Positions 1-6,141 of a DNA stretch of 6,739 nucleotides are shown in pieces. Made by a program: the position numbers and the translations under genes. How positions within the stretch are numbered: the stretch's first letter is position 1; every line of letters starts with the position of its first letter. The notes under the pieces are model-generated. The model had not been told where the DNA came from. It ran no database searches and worked only from the letters and a program-made list of their open reading frames with translations. The stretch spans positions 1 through 6,739 of the forward strand of contig SLPE01000146.1 of the NCBI GenBank assembly GCA_007132145.1, in the 5' to 3' direction. Source of the DNA: Candidatus Izemoplasma sp. Lineage in GTDB: Bacteria > Bacillota_I > Bacilli_A > Izemoplasmatales > Izemoplasmataceae.

Positions 1-1933
1 CATCCGTTTTCTAGGACTGGACATGATCAACCGCGCCAACAGCGGTCATCCCGGCATCGTCTTGGGTGCCGCACCCGTCATTTATACCTTGTTCACCAAA
101 CATCTCAAAGTGACACCCAACGACGCCAAATGGTTCAACCGCGACCGCTTCATCCTCTCTGCGGGACACGGTTCCGCGATGCTCTATGCGACCTTGCATC
201 TTGCCGGATACGAAATCGGCATCGAAGACCTCAAGGCTTTTCGTCAACTCGACTCGACGACGCCTGGTCACCCCGAGTACCGGCACACCGACGGCGTCGA
301 TGCGACGACGGGCCCGCTCGGTCAAGGTCTCGCCATGGCCGTCGGTCTCGCCATCGCTGAACGACATCTCCGCCACACCTTCAACAAACCCGGCCTCGAC
401 GTCGTCGACCACTTCACCTACGTCCTTTGCGGCGACGGAGACCTTCAAGAAGGCATATCGCTTGAAGCCATGAGCCTTGCAGGACATCTCGGGTTGGAAA
501 GGCTCATCATCCTTTTCGATTCGAACGACGTACAACTCGACGGACCGACGAAGAACGCGACGAGCACCGATATCCGACACCTCGTCGAAAGCAAGGGATT
601 CGCCTATGCGCGCGTCGACGACGCCAACGATGTCGATGCCGTCGACCAAGCGATTACGCGCGCGAAAGAAGAACCCCGGCCGAGTTTCATCGAAATCAAG
701 AGCGTCATCGGTTACGGCGCACGCAAGGCCGGCACGAGCGCGACCCACGGCGCACCGCTCAAAGAAGAAGAGACGGACCGACTACGTGAAACATTCAACT
801 ATCCTTACGCCCCCTTCGAAGTGCCTGAAGACGTCTATCGCGACTTTTTCAAAAACGTCGTCGAACGCAACGATCGACAACATGTCGAATGGGTCGAGAC
901 GATGGACGAGTACCGTGAACTCCATCCGAAGGCGTTTTCCAACCTCGAAGGCATCCTCACCCGGGATTTCGATCTCGATTTCGAACGCATCGTTCCTCCC
1001 GTTGAAATCGGCACCCGTGAAGCGACCCGGGCGAGCATCGGCGCGTTTTTGCCACCGCTCTCTGAACGACTCGTCGAAATGGTCGGCGGCAGCGCCGATT
1101 TGAGCGGAAGCACAAAAGTGAAAGGCCTCGACGGGGACTTCACACGCGCGTCTCCCGGCGGACGCAACATCAACTTCGGTGTCCGCGAACACGCGATGGC
1201 CGCCATCGTCAACGGCATGGTCCTCCATCATCTGAAAGCCTTCTCGGGCGGATTTCTCGTATTTTCCGATTACATGAAACCGGCGATCCGCCTGGCCGCG
1301 CTCATGGAAATCCCTTCGACGTTCATCTTCACGCACGACAGCGTCGCCGTCGGTGAAGACGGACCGACGCATCAACCGATCGAACAACTCTCGATGTTCA
1401 GGACGACGCCGCATCTCGTCACGTTCCGTCCCGCGCACGCCAACGAAGTGAGACATGCGATCCGCTACGCCCTCGAATCGAAACGCACCCCGGTCGTCAT
1501 CGCGCTCACCCGACAAGAAACGACCGTCACCAACGATGTCGACTACATCGCTTTCAAGCAAGGCGCCTACGTCGTCAAGGACGAAGAAGATTTCAAAGGC
1601 ATCCTCCTCGCCAGCGGCTCCGAACTCGAACTCGCTCTCGAATTGCAGACCCATCTCAAGGACAAATACGATGAACGCGTTCGTGTCGTCAGCGTTCCTT
1701 CTCTCGACCTTTTCCACAAACAATCCGACAAAGTCAAGGACGCCGTCCTTCCCAAAGACATCAAGAAAAGACTCGCCATCGAACTCGGCAGTCCCGACCT
1801 CTGGTACCGTGTCGCAAATGCCGTGCACGGCGTCGAGCGATTCGGAAAGAGCGGTCCCGGGAAGGCCGTCGTCGAATCACTCGGGTTCACGGTCGAGAAC
1901 CTCGCGAAAAAGTACCGATCCATGCCCGATTGA
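1..1933 (+). CDS. tkt: Transketolase (5'-partial)
   Basis: Transketolase is a cytoplasmic thiamine-diphosphate enzyme of the non-oxidative pentose phosphate pathway; it moves two-carbon units between ketose and aldose phosphates. The frame is open to the window edge from base 2 and reads IRFLGLDMINRANSGHPG, the usual family N-terminus, so the ATG at 23 is internal and only about 8-12 residues are missing. About 643 residues are present, against roughly 660 for the family. Seen in order: NSGHPG, SAGHGS, GPLGQGLA, the ThDP/metal motif GDGDLQEG (from 431) followed by an FDSND segment, then the pyrimidine-binding domain with GGSADLSGS, INFGVREHAM (catalytic Glu codon 1187-1189), VGEDGPTHQP (about 1350-1378) and a normal C-terminal domain. 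It ends in TGA. No convincing terminator with a U-tract follows on this strand, so read-through into the comK-like gene is possible. Confidence 0.97.
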   Translation, partial: IRFLGLDMINRANSGHPGIVLGAAPVIYTLFTKHLKVTPNDAKWFNRDRFILSAGHGSAMLYATLHLAGYEIGIEDLKAFRQLDSTTPGHPEYRHTDGVDATTGPLGQGLAMAVGLAIAERHLRHTFNKPGLDVVDHFTYVLCGDGDLQEGISLEAMSLAGHLGLERLIILFDSNDVQLDGPTKNATSTDIRHLVESKGFAYARVDDANDVDAVDQAITRAKEEPRPSFIEIKSVIGYGARKAGTSATHGAPLKEEETDRLRETFNYPYAPFEVPEDVYRDFFKNVVERNDRQHVEWVETMDEYRELHPKAFSNLEGILTRDFDLDFERIVPPVEIGTREATRASIGAFLPPLSERLVEMVGGSADLSGSTKVKGLDGDFTRASPGGRNINFGVREHAMAAIVNGMVLHHLKAFSGGFLVFSDYMKPAIRLAALMEIPSTFIFTHDSVAVGEDGPTHQPIEQLSMFRTTPHLVTFRPAHANEVRHAIRYALESKRTPVVIALTRQETTVTNDVDYIAFKQGAYVVKDEEDFKGILLASGSELELALELQTHLKDKYDERVRVVSVPSLDLFHKQSDKVKDAVLPKDIKKRLAIELGSPDLWYRVANAVHGVERFGKSGPGKAVVESLGFTVENLAKKYRSMPD

Positions 1934-1975
1934 GGATCGTGAAGGCTTCGGCGGTTTTTATCAACACGTGATCCT
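1933..1975 (+). other. Imperfect inverted repeat after tkt stop
   Basis: AGGATCGTG (1933-1941) can pair with CAC-gt-GATCCT (1965-1975), leaving a two-base bulge at 1968-1969. The enclosed loop contains a TTCG flanked by GC pairs and a run of five T (1955-1959). The T run is inside the loop rather than after a stem, so this is not a standard terminator. It may be a leader structure upstream of the comK-like gene, or chance. Confidence 0.3.
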
Positions 1976-1985
1976 TGAAAAAACG

Positions 1986-2020
1986 AACCACCCCCTGTAC
2001 GTTCAAGTCAGGGGGTGGTT
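1986..2020 (+). promoter_or_regulatory. Hairpin sequestering the comK-like ribosome binding site
   Basis: AACCACCCCCTG (1986-1997) is perfectly complementary to CAGGGGGTGGTT (2009-2020), giving a 12-bp stem with an 11-nt loop. The 3' arm contains GGGGG (2011-2015), the only good Shine-Dalgarno for the ATG at 2023, at 7-nt spacing. Folding should therefore block initiation. On the plus strand only TTTC follows the stem, a poor terminator tail. On the minus strand the same stem is followed by TTCGTTTTTT, which resembles an intrinsic terminator. The repeat is seen directly; both regulatory roles are inferred. Confidence 0.65.
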
Positions 2021-2022
2021 TC

Positions 2023-2424
2023 ATGAACTACATCTTGAAAACCGCACAAGGCATCATGGTCAACGACGGCGAAGGCATGCATCTCGAAAAGAAGGGGATG
2101 CGTCAATATTTGAACGAACTCGCCATCGAGGAACACGTCACATACGAAGGACGCATCCGTGCGCTCCGAGCCAGATACGGCTTGAAAAACAACGTACCGC
2201 TCTACCTTTCTCAAGAAACGTGTCTATATCCTTTGAGACCGCTGCGCGCGACGGACGCCGTCTTCGTCAACTACTTCAACGTCCTTTCGTTGCGGCAAGG
2301 TCGAAACGGCGATGCGGAAATCATTTTCACGAATCTCGCCATCTTGAAGACGGCGCTTCCGTATGCGACGGCTGTACGCAAGCACGTTCAGACGGGAAGA
2401 CTGATCGAGCGCATCGACCGATAA
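2023..2424 (+). CDS. Short ComK-family competence regulator-like protein
   Basis: The 133-residue product resembles the conserved core of ComK, the master DNA-binding activator of competence genes in Bacillus. Recognisable parts are YEGR (41-44), a VPLYLSQE strand (58-65) followed by LYPLRP (68-73) and TDAVFVNYFNVLSL (77-90). After these come an EIIF strand (99-102) and a C-terminal basic helical stretch to about residue 128. These match, in order, the AGRKAG, PPIMVDP, FLFPTLS, CGWISHVHV and VTFSNGK regions of B. subtilis ComK from memory. ComK there is about 192 residues, so this version is shorter at both ends. ATG 2023 is preferred because GGGGG lies 7 nt upstream; a TTG at 1975 and an ATG at 2056 are weaker alternatives. 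It lies 89 nt after tkt and converges on exoA. Family assignment is fairly good; a role in DNA uptake is only inferred, since no com genes are visible. Confidence 0.72.
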   Translation: MNYILKTAQGIMVNDGEGMHLEKKGMRQYLNELAIEEHVTYEGRIRALRARYGLKNNVPLYLSQETCLYPLRPLRATDAVFVNYFNVLSLRQGRNGDAEIIFTNLAILKTALPYATAVRKHVQTGRLIERIDR

Positions 2425-2430
2425 GTCCGC

Positions 2431-3183
2431 TCACACGTCGATGTCGAGTACGATCGGGCAGTGGTCGCTACCTTCGATAGCGTCTTCGATCGACATCGAT
2501 CGCACAGCCGGCATCAGCCGCTCGGAGACGAGGAAGTAATCGATGCGCCAACCGATGTTCCTCTTTCGTGCGTTGAAGCGATAACTCCACCATGTATATT
2601 GGATGCGCTCCGGGTGCAAAGTGCGGAACACATCGACGAAACCGGCTTCGAGCAATGCGGAGAACTTCATCCTTTCCTCGATCGTGTAGCCGGCGTTACG
2701 TTGGTTTCCATCGGGATTCTTCAAATCGATCGGCGTGTGCGCGACATTGAGGTCGCCGCACACGATGACGGGTTTTTGTTGGTCCAAGACCTTCAAGTAC
2801 TCCTTGAAACGGTCTTCGTACGCCATTCGGAAAGGAAGACGCGTCAATTCGCGTTGCGCGTTGGGGATGTAGGCGGTCACGAAGAAGAAGTCGGGGAACG
2901 TCAAGGTGATGACGCGTCCTTCGTCATCGTCGTCGTCCTCGCCGAGACCGTTTGTGACACGCAAGGGCGAGTGCTTGGAAAGGACGAGCGTACCGGAGTA
3001 TCCCGGTTTCACCGCGCTGTTCCATAAGGCATGGTAGCCTTTGAAATCGAAATCGGCTTGCTCGGGCTTCATCTTGATTTCCTGAAACGCGACGAAGTCC
3101 GCGTCGAAACGTTTCAAGACGTCGTCGAGACCCTTTCTTTTCGCCGCGCGTAATCCGTTGACATTCCACGATAGGGCTTTCAT
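2431..3183 (-). CDS. exoA: Exonuclease III / ExoA-type AP endonuclease
   Basis: This is a cytoplasmic base-excision-repair enzyme of the EEP (exonuclease-endonuclease-phosphatase) superfamily; it cleaves DNA 5' to abasic sites and trims 3' blocked ends. The 250-residue length is typical. Catalytic landmarks are WNVNGLRA (Asn7), FQEIK (Glu35, metal ligand), TAYIPNA (Tyr105), CGDLNVAH (Asp144, Asn146), the WWSYR...IGWRIDYFLVS block, and the terminal SDHCPIV (Asp240, His241). The ATG at 3183 is chosen because it gives the family start MKALSWNVNGLRA and has AAAGGTGG about 5 nt upstream. A GTG at 3192 overlaps that site and is unlikely. An acidic run of five Asp and a Glu at 83-88 replaces the usual EEHDQEG-type stretch. 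The gene is divergent from pgk and convergent with the comK-like gene across 6 nt, with no terminator between them. Confidence 0.96.
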   Translation of the reverse strand: MKALSWNVNGLRAAKRKGLDDVLKRFDADFVAFQEIKMKPEQADFDFKGYHALWNSAVKPGYSGTLVLSKHSPLRVTNGLGEDDDDDEGRVITLTFPDFFFVTAYIPNAQRELTRLPFRMAYEDRFKEYLKVLDQQKPVIVCGDLNVAHTPIDLKNPDGNQRNAGYTIEERMKFSALLEAGFVDVFRTLHPERIQYTWWSYRFNARKRNIGWRIDYFLVSERLMPAVRSMSIEDAIEGSDHCPIVLDIDV

Positions 3184-3193
3184 GTCGACCACC
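3184..3193 (-). promoter_or_regulatory. exoA ribosome binding site deciding the start
   Basis: Read on the minus strand, AGGTGG sits 5 nt before the ATG at 3183. A GTG at 3190-3192 in the same frame lies within this site, so initiation at the ATG is favoured. Confidence 0.7.
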
Positions 3194-3212
3194 TTTCGTA
3201 TGCATCGGCTCC

Positions 3213-3221
3213 ATTATAACA
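3213..3221 (-). promoter_or_regulatory. Extended -10 promoter for exoA
   Basis: On the minus strand the sequence reads TGTTATAAT: a perfect TATAAT (3213-3218) with an upstream TG in the extended -10 position. The -35 region at 17-bp spacing (3236-3241, AAAGCG) is poor, as is often tolerated with an extended -10. Predicted initiation is near 3206, about 20 nt before the start codon. It lies back to back with the pgk promoter. Confidence 0.55.
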
Positions 3222-3243
3222 TATCACGGAAAGTACGCTTTTA

Positions 3244-3272
3244 TTGGCATTACGGCTTTTTTTTAGTATAAT
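3244..3272 (+). promoter_or_regulatory. Sigma-A-like promoter for the pgk operon
   Basis: TTGGCA (3244-3249, one mismatch to TTGACA) is separated by exactly 17 bp from a perfect TATAAT (3267-3272). The spacer carries an eight-T run. Predicted transcription start is near 3279, giving a leader of about 40 nt. This is the only strong promoter seen upstream of the pgk-xre-hpr-tpiA cluster. No obvious operator repeat was found in the short leader. Confidence 0.8.
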
Positions 3273-3317
3273 GGATGTGGCTCCGACCATGACCGATGAC
3301 GTAAAGGAGAATGAGAC

Positions 3318-4511
3318 ATGCCAGTGAAAACGTTAAAGGACATCGACGTCAAAAACAAGACCGTCCTCGTCCGCGTCGATTTCAACGTGCCGATGGAAAA
3401 CGGTGAAATCACCGACGACAACCGTATCGTCCAAGCTTTGCCGACATTGCAGAAATTGCTCGATGATGGGGCGAAAGTCGTCTGTTTTTCCCATCTTGGC
3501 CGGATCAAGACCCGCGAAGATAAAAAAGGCAAGAGTCTCGATGTCGTCGCCCGACGACTCGGTGAAGCCTTGAATAGAGAAGTCGTCTTCGTCCCCCATA
3601 CCCGTGGTCAAGCACTCGAGCAGGCCGTCGAAGCGTTGCGCCCGGGAGAAATCATGATGTTCGAAAACACCCGTTTCGAAGACGCCGACGGCCGCAAAGA
3701 ATCGAAAAACGACCCGGAACTCGGGAAATACTGGGCATCGCTTGGCGACATCTTCGTCAACGACGCCTTCGGAACGGCGCATCGAGCGCACGCCTCCAAC
3801 GTCGGTATCGCCGCCCACATCGAAGAAAGTGCGGCCGGGTATCTACTCGAACGTGAAATCAAGCACATCGGTGATGCCATCGAGCATCCGAAAAGACCTT
3901 TCGTCGCCATATTGGGCGGCATCAAGGTCAGTGACAAGATCGGTGTCATCCGCAGTTTCCTGCAACGTGCGGACAAGGTGCTGATCGGCGGCGGCATGAG
4001 TTATACGTTCATGAAAGCGCAAGGGTTCGAAATCGGTGAAAGCGTCGTTGAAGACGACAAAATCGACCTCGCCCGCACCTTGCTCGCCGAAGGCGAAGGC
4101 AAACTGCATCTTCCCGAAGATTTCAAACTCACCAAGGAGTTTTCCAACGACGCACCCATCCGCATCGCGGCACGCGACGATTTTCGTCGCGACGAGATGG
4201 GACTCGACATCGGACCGAAGACGCTCGCCCGCTATGGTGAGTTGTTGTCGGATGCGAAGACGGTCGTTTGGAACGGTCCTGTCGGCGTCTTCGAGATGCC
4301 GAACTTCGCCCAAGGGACCGAAGGCATCTGCAAAGCCCTCGCCGCCTTGGAAGACGCGACGACCGTCATCGGCGGCGGAGACAGTGCCGCCGCGGCGATA
4401 TCACTCGGTTATGCCGATCAGTTCACCCATATCTCGACAGGGGGCGGCGCGAGTCTCGAGTTCATGGAAGGCAAGCCCCTCCCGGGTATCGGCTGTTTGG
4501 ACACGTTGTGA
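3318..4511 (+). CDS. pgk: Phosphoglycerate kinase
   Basis: PGK is the cytoplasmic glycolytic enzyme that transfers phosphate from 1,3-bisphosphoglycerate to ADP, making ATP and 3-phosphoglycerate. The 397-residue product is full length for the family. The N-terminal substrate domain carries VRVDFNVP (Asp21, Asn23), [14 protein letters not shown] and [16 protein letters not shown]. The nucleotide domain carries [21 protein letters not shown], the WNGPVGVFE segment, GGGDSAAA and [13 protein letters not shown]. The start has AAAGGAG (3303-3309) 8 nt upstream of the ATG; an ATG at 3311 is out of frame. It is first in the operon, directly behind a strong promoter. Its TGA overlaps the ATG of the XRE-cupin gene by one base (TGATG), which implies translational coupling. 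No gap gene adjoins it, unlike the gapA-pgk-tpi order of many Bacillota. Confidence 0.98.
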   Translation: MPVKTLKDIDVKNKTVLVRVDFNVPMENGEITDDNRIVQALPTLQKLLDDGAKVVCFSHLGRIKTREDKKGKSLDVVARRLGEALNREVVFVPHTRGQALEQAVEALRPGEIMMFENTRFEDADGRKESKNDPELGKYWASLGDIFVNDAFGTAHRAHASNVGIAAHIEESAAGYLLEREIKHIGDAIEHPKRPFVAILGGIKVSDKIGVIRSFLQRADKVLIGGGMSYTFMKAQGFEIGESVVEDDKIDLARTLLAEGEGKLHLPEDFKLTKEFSNDAPIRIAARDDFRRDEMGLDIGPKTLARYGELLSDAKTVVWNGPVGVFEMPNFAQGTEGICKALAALEDATTVIGGGDSAAAAISLGYADQFTHISTGGGASLEFMEGKPLPGIGCLDTL

Positions 4512-5059
4512 TGGATTTCAAGGACATCGGTCAGAAAATCAAGCAGTTGCGTCTTGAAAACGGCTTGACACAAGAAGAACTCGCCAACCGCTGTGAACTG
4601 ACGAAAGGCTTCATCTCTCAGATCGAGCGACAGAAGACGAGTCCTTCGATTCAGACGTTGTATGCCATCTTGGAAGTGCTCGGCTCGAGTTTCGGAGAGT
4701 TTTTCGGAGACGATCAAGAGGAACTCGCCGTATTCACGCCCGAGGATTTTTACGAAAAGACGGACGAGGCCTTGCAACATACGATCCGCTGGATCGTTCC
4801 GAACGCGCAAAAGTTCGAGATGGAACCGATCATCATCGAAATCGCGCCGGGAGGCGCTTCGTTTTCGGATAAACCCCATTCGGGGGAAGAATTCGGCTAT
4901 GTCCTCGCGGGGTCGGTGACGTTGAAAGTCGGCAACAGACGCGCCGTGTGCAATGCCGGTGACTCATTCTACTACACCAGCAACAAACCCCATGTTCTCG
5001 AAAACCATACCCGGGAGACCTGTGTGGTGCTCTGGGTCAGCACCCCCCCGATGTTCTAG
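4511..5059 (+). CDS. XRE-family regulator with C-terminal cupin sensor domain
   Basis: A 182-residue one-component transcription factor. Residues 6-65 form an XRE/Cro-type helix-turn-helix (IGQKIKQLRLENGLTQEELA, then TKGFISQIERQKTSPSIQTL). Residues about 105-178 form a cupin barrel: motif 1 has His123, Glu126, Glu127 and Gly134, and motif 2 has GDSFYY...PHVLEN with His161 and Asn165, ending in STPPMF as in the PuuR/SinR-like cupin regulators. Such proteins usually sense a small ligand or metal through the cupin. The ligand here is unknown. The start shares one base with the pgk stop and has no clear Shine-Dalgarno, so it probably depends on ribosomes finishing pgk. The next gene follows after 8 nt. 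Relatives often sit beside polyamine or amino-acid genes; a position between pgk and tpiA suggests control linked to glycolysis, which is inference. Confidence 0.93.
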   Translation: MDFKDIGQKIKQLRLENGLTQEELANRCELTKGFISQIERQKTSPSIQTLYAILEVLGSSFGEFFGDDQEELAVFTPEDFYEKTDEALQHTIRWIVPNAQKFEMEPIIIEIAPGGASFSDKPHSGEEFGYVLAGSVTLKVGNRRAVCNAGDSFYYTSNKPHVLENHTRETCVVLWVSTPPMF

Positions 5060-5067
5060 GTGATGAC

Positions 5068-5328
5068 ATGCGGAAAGCATTGCGTTTCGAAACGCTTCAA
5101 GGGTTGCAAAAACCGCTCGCGGACATCCTTCTCGCAGCGGTTCTCACATACGAAGCCGGTATGAAACTCCATTACCGGGACCAAGTCTTCGACGTCCGCC
5201 GGCTCATCAACCAACTCGTCGCGGAAGTTCCTAGCGGAGACGACGTCACCCTCGTCGTCGAAGGCAAGGACGCCAAAGCCGCGCTCGCCGACATAGAAAA
5301 AGGACTTCGCAAGGAGGGACACCTATGA
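5068..5328 (+). CDS. Degenerate HPr-like protein lacking His15 and Ser46 equivalents
   Basis: An 86-residue protein with the HPr fold. HPr is the small phosphocarrier of the PTS sugar uptake system, and Crh is its regulatory paralogue. From GLQKPLA (12-18) to VPSGDDVTL it aligns without gaps to B. subtilis HPr (GIHARPA ... LKSIMG ... AKGAEIT), and the tail VEGKDAKAALADIEKGLRKEG matches the final HPr helix. The active-site His15 position is Gln14, and the neighbouring Arg17 position is Pro16. The Ser46 position, target of HPr kinase, is Arg45. It therefore should not carry phosphate at either known site. Crh also has Gln at position 15 but keeps Ser46, so this is not a standard Crh. AGGTGAT (5058-5064) precedes the ATG. 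The gene overlaps tpiA by 4 nt (ATGA). A binding or decoy role is conceivable; its function is unknown. Confidence 0.85.
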   Translation: MRKALRFETLQGLQKPLADILLAAVLTYEAGMKLHYRDQVFDVRRLINQLVAEVPSGDDVTLVVEGKDAKAALADIEKGLRKEGHL

Positions 5329-6089
5329 GAAAACCATTGATCATTGCCAACTGGAAAATGTTCAAATCACGCGATGAATCGCTCGATTTCATCTACACCG
5401 TCAACATGGAAGCGCCCAAGAAAGAATCCGTCGACATGATCGTCTGTCCCCAGGCGCCGATTCTCAGGAGCTTGATCAGACGACAAGGCCCTCACATCCG
5501 CATCGCCGCGCAAAACGTCCATGAAGAGGAAAACGGCGCCTATACCGGCGAAATCAGCGCCGCCCTGCTCGCCGACCTCGGCGTGCACGCCGTCATCGTC
5601 GGTCATAGCGAGCGCAGGCGTCACTACAATGAAACCGATGAACGCGTCAATCTCAAGATCAAGCAGGCCGTCACGCACGGTCTCGTTCCCATCGCCTGTC
5701 TGGGCGAACCGCTGGACATCCGCGAAAGCGGCGACACCATCCCTTATGTCCGCGCCCAAGTCGAACGGATGTTTTCCGGATTGACGCCAGACATCGTCGA
5801 AAAGACGATCATCGCCTATGAACCGATCTGGGCGATCGGGACCGGAAGACATGCGCGTGCGAAAGACGCTGCGGAAGCCATCGACGCGATCCGTGACGTC
5901 TTGACCGAGACCGTCGGTATCGATGCGAGCGTCGTACGCATCGTCTACGGCGGTAGCGTCAATCCCGACAACATCGACGAGTACATGGCCGAAGAAACGA
6001 TTGACGGCGCCCTTGTCGGCGGCGCTTCGCTAGAAGCGAAAAGCTACATGAAACTCGTCGAATCGGCGGAATCGCACAAGCGTCGCTGA
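5325..6089 (+). CDS. tpiA: Triosephosphate isomerase
   Basis: TPI interconverts dihydroxyacetone phosphate and glyceraldehyde 3-phosphate in the cytoplasm; it is a dimeric TIM barrel. The 254 residues are full length. Active-site residues are all present: Asn9 and Lys11 in ANWKM, His94 in VGHSERR, and Glu166 in AYEPIWAIGTG, which is followed by the flexible phosphate-gripping loop; VYGGSV near residue 210 is the second phosphate-binding motif. The start overlaps the HPr-like stop by 4 nt (ATGA), with a strong AAGGAGGG (5311-5318) at 6-nt spacing inside the upstream gene. It is the last gene of the operon and is followed by a clear terminator. PGK and TPI being co-transcribed fits their adjacent steps around the triose phosphate node. 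Confidence 0.98.
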   Translation: MRKPLIIANWKMFKSRDESLDFIYTVNMEAPKKESVDMIVCPQAPILRSLIRRQGPHIRIAAQNVHEEENGAYTGEISAALLADLGVHAVIVGHSERRRHYNETDERVNLKIKQAVTHGLVPIACLGEPLDIRESGDTIPYVRAQVERMFSGLTPDIVEKTIIAYEPIWAIGTGRHARAKDAAEAIDAIRDVLTETVGIDASVVRIVYGGSVNPDNIDEYMAEETIDGALVGGASLEAKSYMKLVESAESHKRR

Positions 6090-6105
6090 CCACAAAACCG
6101 CATGA

Positions 6106-6136
6106 AAAAAGCAGTTCACTGGCTGAACTGCTTTTT
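6106..6136. terminator. Bidirectional intrinsic terminator between tpiA and rpsD
   Basis: GCAGTTCA (6111-6118) pairs perfectly with TGAACTGC (6124-6131) around a 5-nt loop. A-tract 6105-6110 lies before the stem and TTTTT 6132-6136 after it, so a U-tract follows the hairpin on both strands. It lies 16 nt past the tpiA stop and just beyond the rpsD stop, serving both convergent transcripts. Confidence 0.92.
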
Positions 6137-6141
6137 GTGTG

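Noticed and set aside
23..25. ATG at 23 as the transketolase start
   Set aside because: The frame is open upstream and encodes the conserved IRFLGLD segment, so this is an internal Met.
11..748. 245-codon minus-strand frame over the start of tkt
   Set aside because: Antisense shadow of a strongly conserved coding region; no motif, no ribosome site considered convincing.
782..1828. 348-codon open frame on the minus strand inside transketolase
   Set aside because: Lies wholly antisense to a clear tkt, has no recognisable motif and a composition expected from the C-ending codons of tkt read backwards.
1944..1959. GGCTTCGGC followed by TTTTT as a tkt terminator
   Set aside because: Only two GC pairs can form around the TTCG loop, too weak for a terminator stem.
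1986..2024. Hairpin as an ordinary intrinsic terminator for tkt
   Set aside because: On the plus strand only TTTC follows the stem before the comK ATG, so the U-tract is inadequate; some termination cannot be excluded.
1455..2480. 341-codon plus-strand frame overlapping the tkt end and the comK-like gene
   Set aside because: Out of frame with both genes, rich in Ser, Arg and Thr as expected of a shifted frame, and no family resemblance.
2461..3027. 188-codon plus-strand frame antisense to exoA
   Set aside because: exoA has all catalytic residues; the opposite frame is a codon-bias artefact.
5068..5328. Calling the HPr-like protein Crh because of Gln at the His15 position
   Set aside because: Crh requires the Ser46 phosphorylation site and an LKSIMG-type motif; here that position is Arg45, so Crh function cannot be claimed.
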